Shown here: positions 4,664 to 5,397 of the stretch, piece by piece
Position numbering within the stretch: position 1 is the first letter of the stretch
How the letters are laid out: each line of letters starts with the position of its first letter
NCBI GenBank assembly: GCA_902491575.1
Contig: CABUID010000033.1
Location: 1-5,397 of the forward strand
DNA length: 5,397 nucleotides
Origin: an uncultured Bacillota bacterium
GTDB lineage: Bacteria; Bacillota_I; Bacilli_A; RFN20; CAG-631
Direction: 5' to 3'
Position numbers and translations under genes: made by a program
The notes under the pieces: model-generated
The model's input: only the letters and a program-made list of their open reading frames with translations
Database searches by the model: none
What the model was told of the DNA's origin: nothing

Positions 4664-5397
4664 TTAAAATAGAAAATAATTAAAATAATTAGCTACTTCT
4701 AATAATTCCATGCCGTACCACGCACCTGCTTCTCTGATTCCGCCAAGGCCAATATCATAAATCGGTTTCTTTAAACGCATTACTCTATTAATCCACGCTT
4801 TATTGTGTGCAATACTTAACTTATCAGCTAAGTTAACTCTCCATGTTGATTTGCCACTACCTCTAATAAAATTATAACCTTTCATAGGACTATATTTAGA
4901 AAGTGCAGCTTGATCGGCAACAAATCCAACACGATCCATTCCTTTGCCAATAACAACACCTCTAGATTTAATTAGGCCTAGATTTTTCACAAAACTAACT
5001 GTGGAGCTTGCTAATGCAAAGATTCCTCCCCACATAGCACCATCGGCGGCTCCATCTGCAAGTCCAGACCAGAATCCTTCTCCGTTATAAGCACTAATAG
5101 CTCCCTCAATTAAAGCACTGGATGCAATGCTAACCCCCATACCAATAAATACAGGAGCAAGAGAACCTCCGGATATAATAGTCAATGCTACGGCTCCAGC
5201 AAAAGCAACACCACCAATAACCCATTTGGACCAGTTAGGTAAAGTGAAATGTCCTGTTGGGTCATAATTGTTGATTGGATCATTTCCACAGTACGCATAT
5301 AAGTTCAATCCATTAACACTTTCAGGATCTAAATATTCGATTGAATCAGGCGAAATCCAACGACAAAGTTCAGGAGAATAATATCTAGAGTTGCAAT
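4664..5397 (-). CDS. C-terminal end of an Rhs/WapA-like polymorphic toxin (cassette A), cut by the right edge
   Basis: The frame is open to the window edge (243 codons seen). A TTG at 5308 lies inside the core and is not a start. Visible residues 1-49 are the Rhs core end: SRYYSPELCRWISPDS, LDPESVNGLNLYAYCGND and DPTGHF. Residues 55-135 are a Gly/Ala-rich hydrophobic linker with DGAADGAMWGGIFALA, as in cassette B. The tip (about 145-243) contains GKGMDRV, a Trp-Arg pair, NKAWINRV, PIYDIG and WYGMELLEV. This spacing of MDRV...WIN...YDIG...WYxxE looks like a recurring toxin tip in Rhs proteins, but I cannot name it or its activity. Alone among the three it may belong to a full-length rhs gene, so it may be the toxin in current use. 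It would be exported, processed and delivered to neighbouring cells. Confidence 0.8.
   Translation of the reverse strand, partial: CNSRYYSPELCRWISPDSIEYLDPESVNGLNLYAYCGNDPINNYDPTGHFTLPNWSKWVIGGVAFAGAVALTIISGGSLAPVFIGMGVSIASSALIEGAISAYNGEGFWSGLADGAADGAMWGGIFALASSTVSFVKNLGLIKSRGVVIGKGMDRVGFVADQAALSKYSPMKGYNFIRGSGKSTWRVNLADKLSIAHNKAWINRVMRLKKPIYDIGLGGIREAGAWYGMELLEVANYFNYFLF
5247..5397 (-). repeat. Rhs core direct repeat, copy in cassette A
   Basis: This is the partner of 1548-1698 at a constant offset of 3699 bases, with a perfect stretch of about 29 bases around the AYCGNDP codons. It is the likely crossover site for swapping the A and C tips. Because the repeat reaches the window edge, its full extent is unknown. 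Confidence 0.8.

Overview
The window is AT-rich and looks like chromosomal sequence from a Bacillota (Firmicutes) bacterium, perhaps a gut Clostridia- or Erysipelotrichia-like species. The reasons are the base composition, GGAGG-type ribosome binding sites, and the style of the Rhs/WapA-like protein ends. Species cannot be fixed from the window. Every convincing gene lies on the minus strand, so the locus reads from high to low coordinates.

The window is the downstream part of a polymorphic-toxin (Rhs) locus. It holds three toxin C-terminal cassettes, each an Rhs core end, a hydrophobic linker and a variable toxin tip, followed at once by a small gene in the immunity position. Cassette A is the end of an Rhs protein that runs off the right edge (4664-5397), with a 119-aa putative immunity gene (4288-4647). 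Cassette B is an orphan: a headless Rhs core (2822-3256) separated by a one-base frameshift from a TNT-type NAD+ glycohydrolase toxin domain (2340-2831), with a 149-aa putative immunity gene (1875-2324). Cassette C is a second orphan whose Rhs core starts abruptly at a GTG (929-1738). It carries an unrecognised toxin tip and a three-helix membrane protein with a PH-like tail in the immunity slot (421-906).

Between the cassettes lie a 161-aa unknown gene with its own promoter-like sequence (3677-4162), a headless immunity-gene remnant welded to the Rhs core of cassette B (3199-3525), and a higher-GC block with two perfect inverted repeats (1794-1845). A 54-aa ORF at 76-240 is a separate, probably truncated unit.

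The arrangement fits the known model in which the live rhs gene swaps its toxin tip by recombination and displaced toxin/immunity cassettes pile up downstream as a silent archive. Two repeat families fit this reading. The Rhs core of A and C is a 151-bp gap-free direct repeat. The sequence just after the immunity genes of A and C is a shared roughly 65-bp element that carries the transcription terminator. Cassettes A and C are therefore bracketed by homology on both sides, as exchangeable modules would be. Cassette B lacks the 3' element and has a different core lineage.
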